Position numbers and translations under genes: made by a program
Shown here: piece after piece, positions 63,898 to 64,000 of the stretch
How the letters are laid out: every line of letters starts with the position of its first letter
Position numbering within the stretch: the stretch's first letter is position 1
Assembly (NCBI RefSeq): GCF_001548395.1
Contig: NZ_AP017367.1
Span: forward strand, 2,827,001 to 2,891,000
DNA from: Leptolyngbya sp. O-77
GTDB lineage: Bacteria; Cyanobacteriota; Cyanobacteriia; Elainellales; Elainellaceae
DNA: 64,000 nucleotides
Reading direction: 5' to 3'
Notes under the pieces: model-generated
What the model saw: the letters and a program-made list of their open reading frames with translations, nothing else
Told to the model about the DNA's origin: nothing
The model's database searches: none

Positions 63898-64000
63898 AAA
63901 TCAGGTGCGTCGGCATTGACGCTTAAAACACGTTGACTTTGATTGAACCAGCCTCAGGTCATCAGTTCGCTATGCACCGATACCAAATGCTCAGCCAGTT

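Noticed and set aside
63954..64000. C-terminal end of a minus-strand gene (LAEHLVSVHSELMT-stop) at the right edge
   Set aside because: Only 14 codons are inside the window, too few to support a gene.

Overview
The window is a chromosomal segment of a cyanobacterium. This follows from genes for the allophycocyanin core (apcA, apcB, apcC, apcF), a carboxysome shell protein, Mg-chelatase ChlH, the proton-exchange protein PxcA, the OpcA/Zwf pair, a glucolipid synthase of the MgdA type, and from abundant GCGATCGC (HIP1) sites in genes and spacers. The gas-vesicle genes and general gene style recall filamentous Leptolyngbya-like lineages, but the genus cannot be proved from this sequence.

Layout. 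1-5.7 kb: the end of ccmK4, thrB, a DM13 lipoprotein, the apcABC operon, guaB3 and, just after it, the small RNA Yfr1. 5.9-9.4 kb: a stand-alone groEL and a GT39-type membrane glycosyltransferase. 9.6-13.8 kb: one very large gene for a two-domain alkaline phosphatase with RTX repeats, cut in two by an 829-bp IS5-type element. 13.8-15.5 kb: a long repeat-rich spacer holding a 110-bp MITE-like element, then chlH. 19.6-23.5 kb: a secreted Asp-rich protein, a small unknown protein and msrP. 23.6-27.1 kb: gas-vesicle genes gvpA-C-N-J. 28-36 kb: a GAF/PAS adenylate cyclase, glnA, apcF, a frameshifted duplicated-domain gene and pxcA. 36-44 kb: a P-loop protein, opcA, zwf, fbp and a 1-Cys peroxiredoxin. 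44-54.7 kb: nblB-like, CBS, cysE, rph, mgdA, two QueD-type ORFs, an unknown membrane protein, a methyltransferase, a GT2 enzyme and a nucleoside hydrolase. 55-59 kb: a 1389-residue secreted haemagglutinin/CHAT protease. 59.3-64 kb: a broken MscS channel, a broken EamA transporter, a LysR regulator divergent from an unknown gene, and an NrtS-like transporter.

How the genes fit together. Light harvesting (apc genes, nblB-like, chlH), carbon and redox metabolism (fbp, zwf, opcA, pxcA, peroxiredoxin), nitrogen (glnA, nrtS-like) and buoyancy (gvp) are mixed, as is usual in cyanobacterial chromosomes with short operons. The most unusual points are a shared C-terminal winged-helix-like domain on GvpN and GvpC, the precisely mappable IS insertion in the phosphatase gene, a frameshift in a gene with two tandem copies of an uncharacterised domain, Yfr1 beside guaB3, and short tandem repeats (period 10-15 bp) in many spacers, several directly upstream of start codons. 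Four loci carry frameshifts or nonsense codons; some may be assembly errors.
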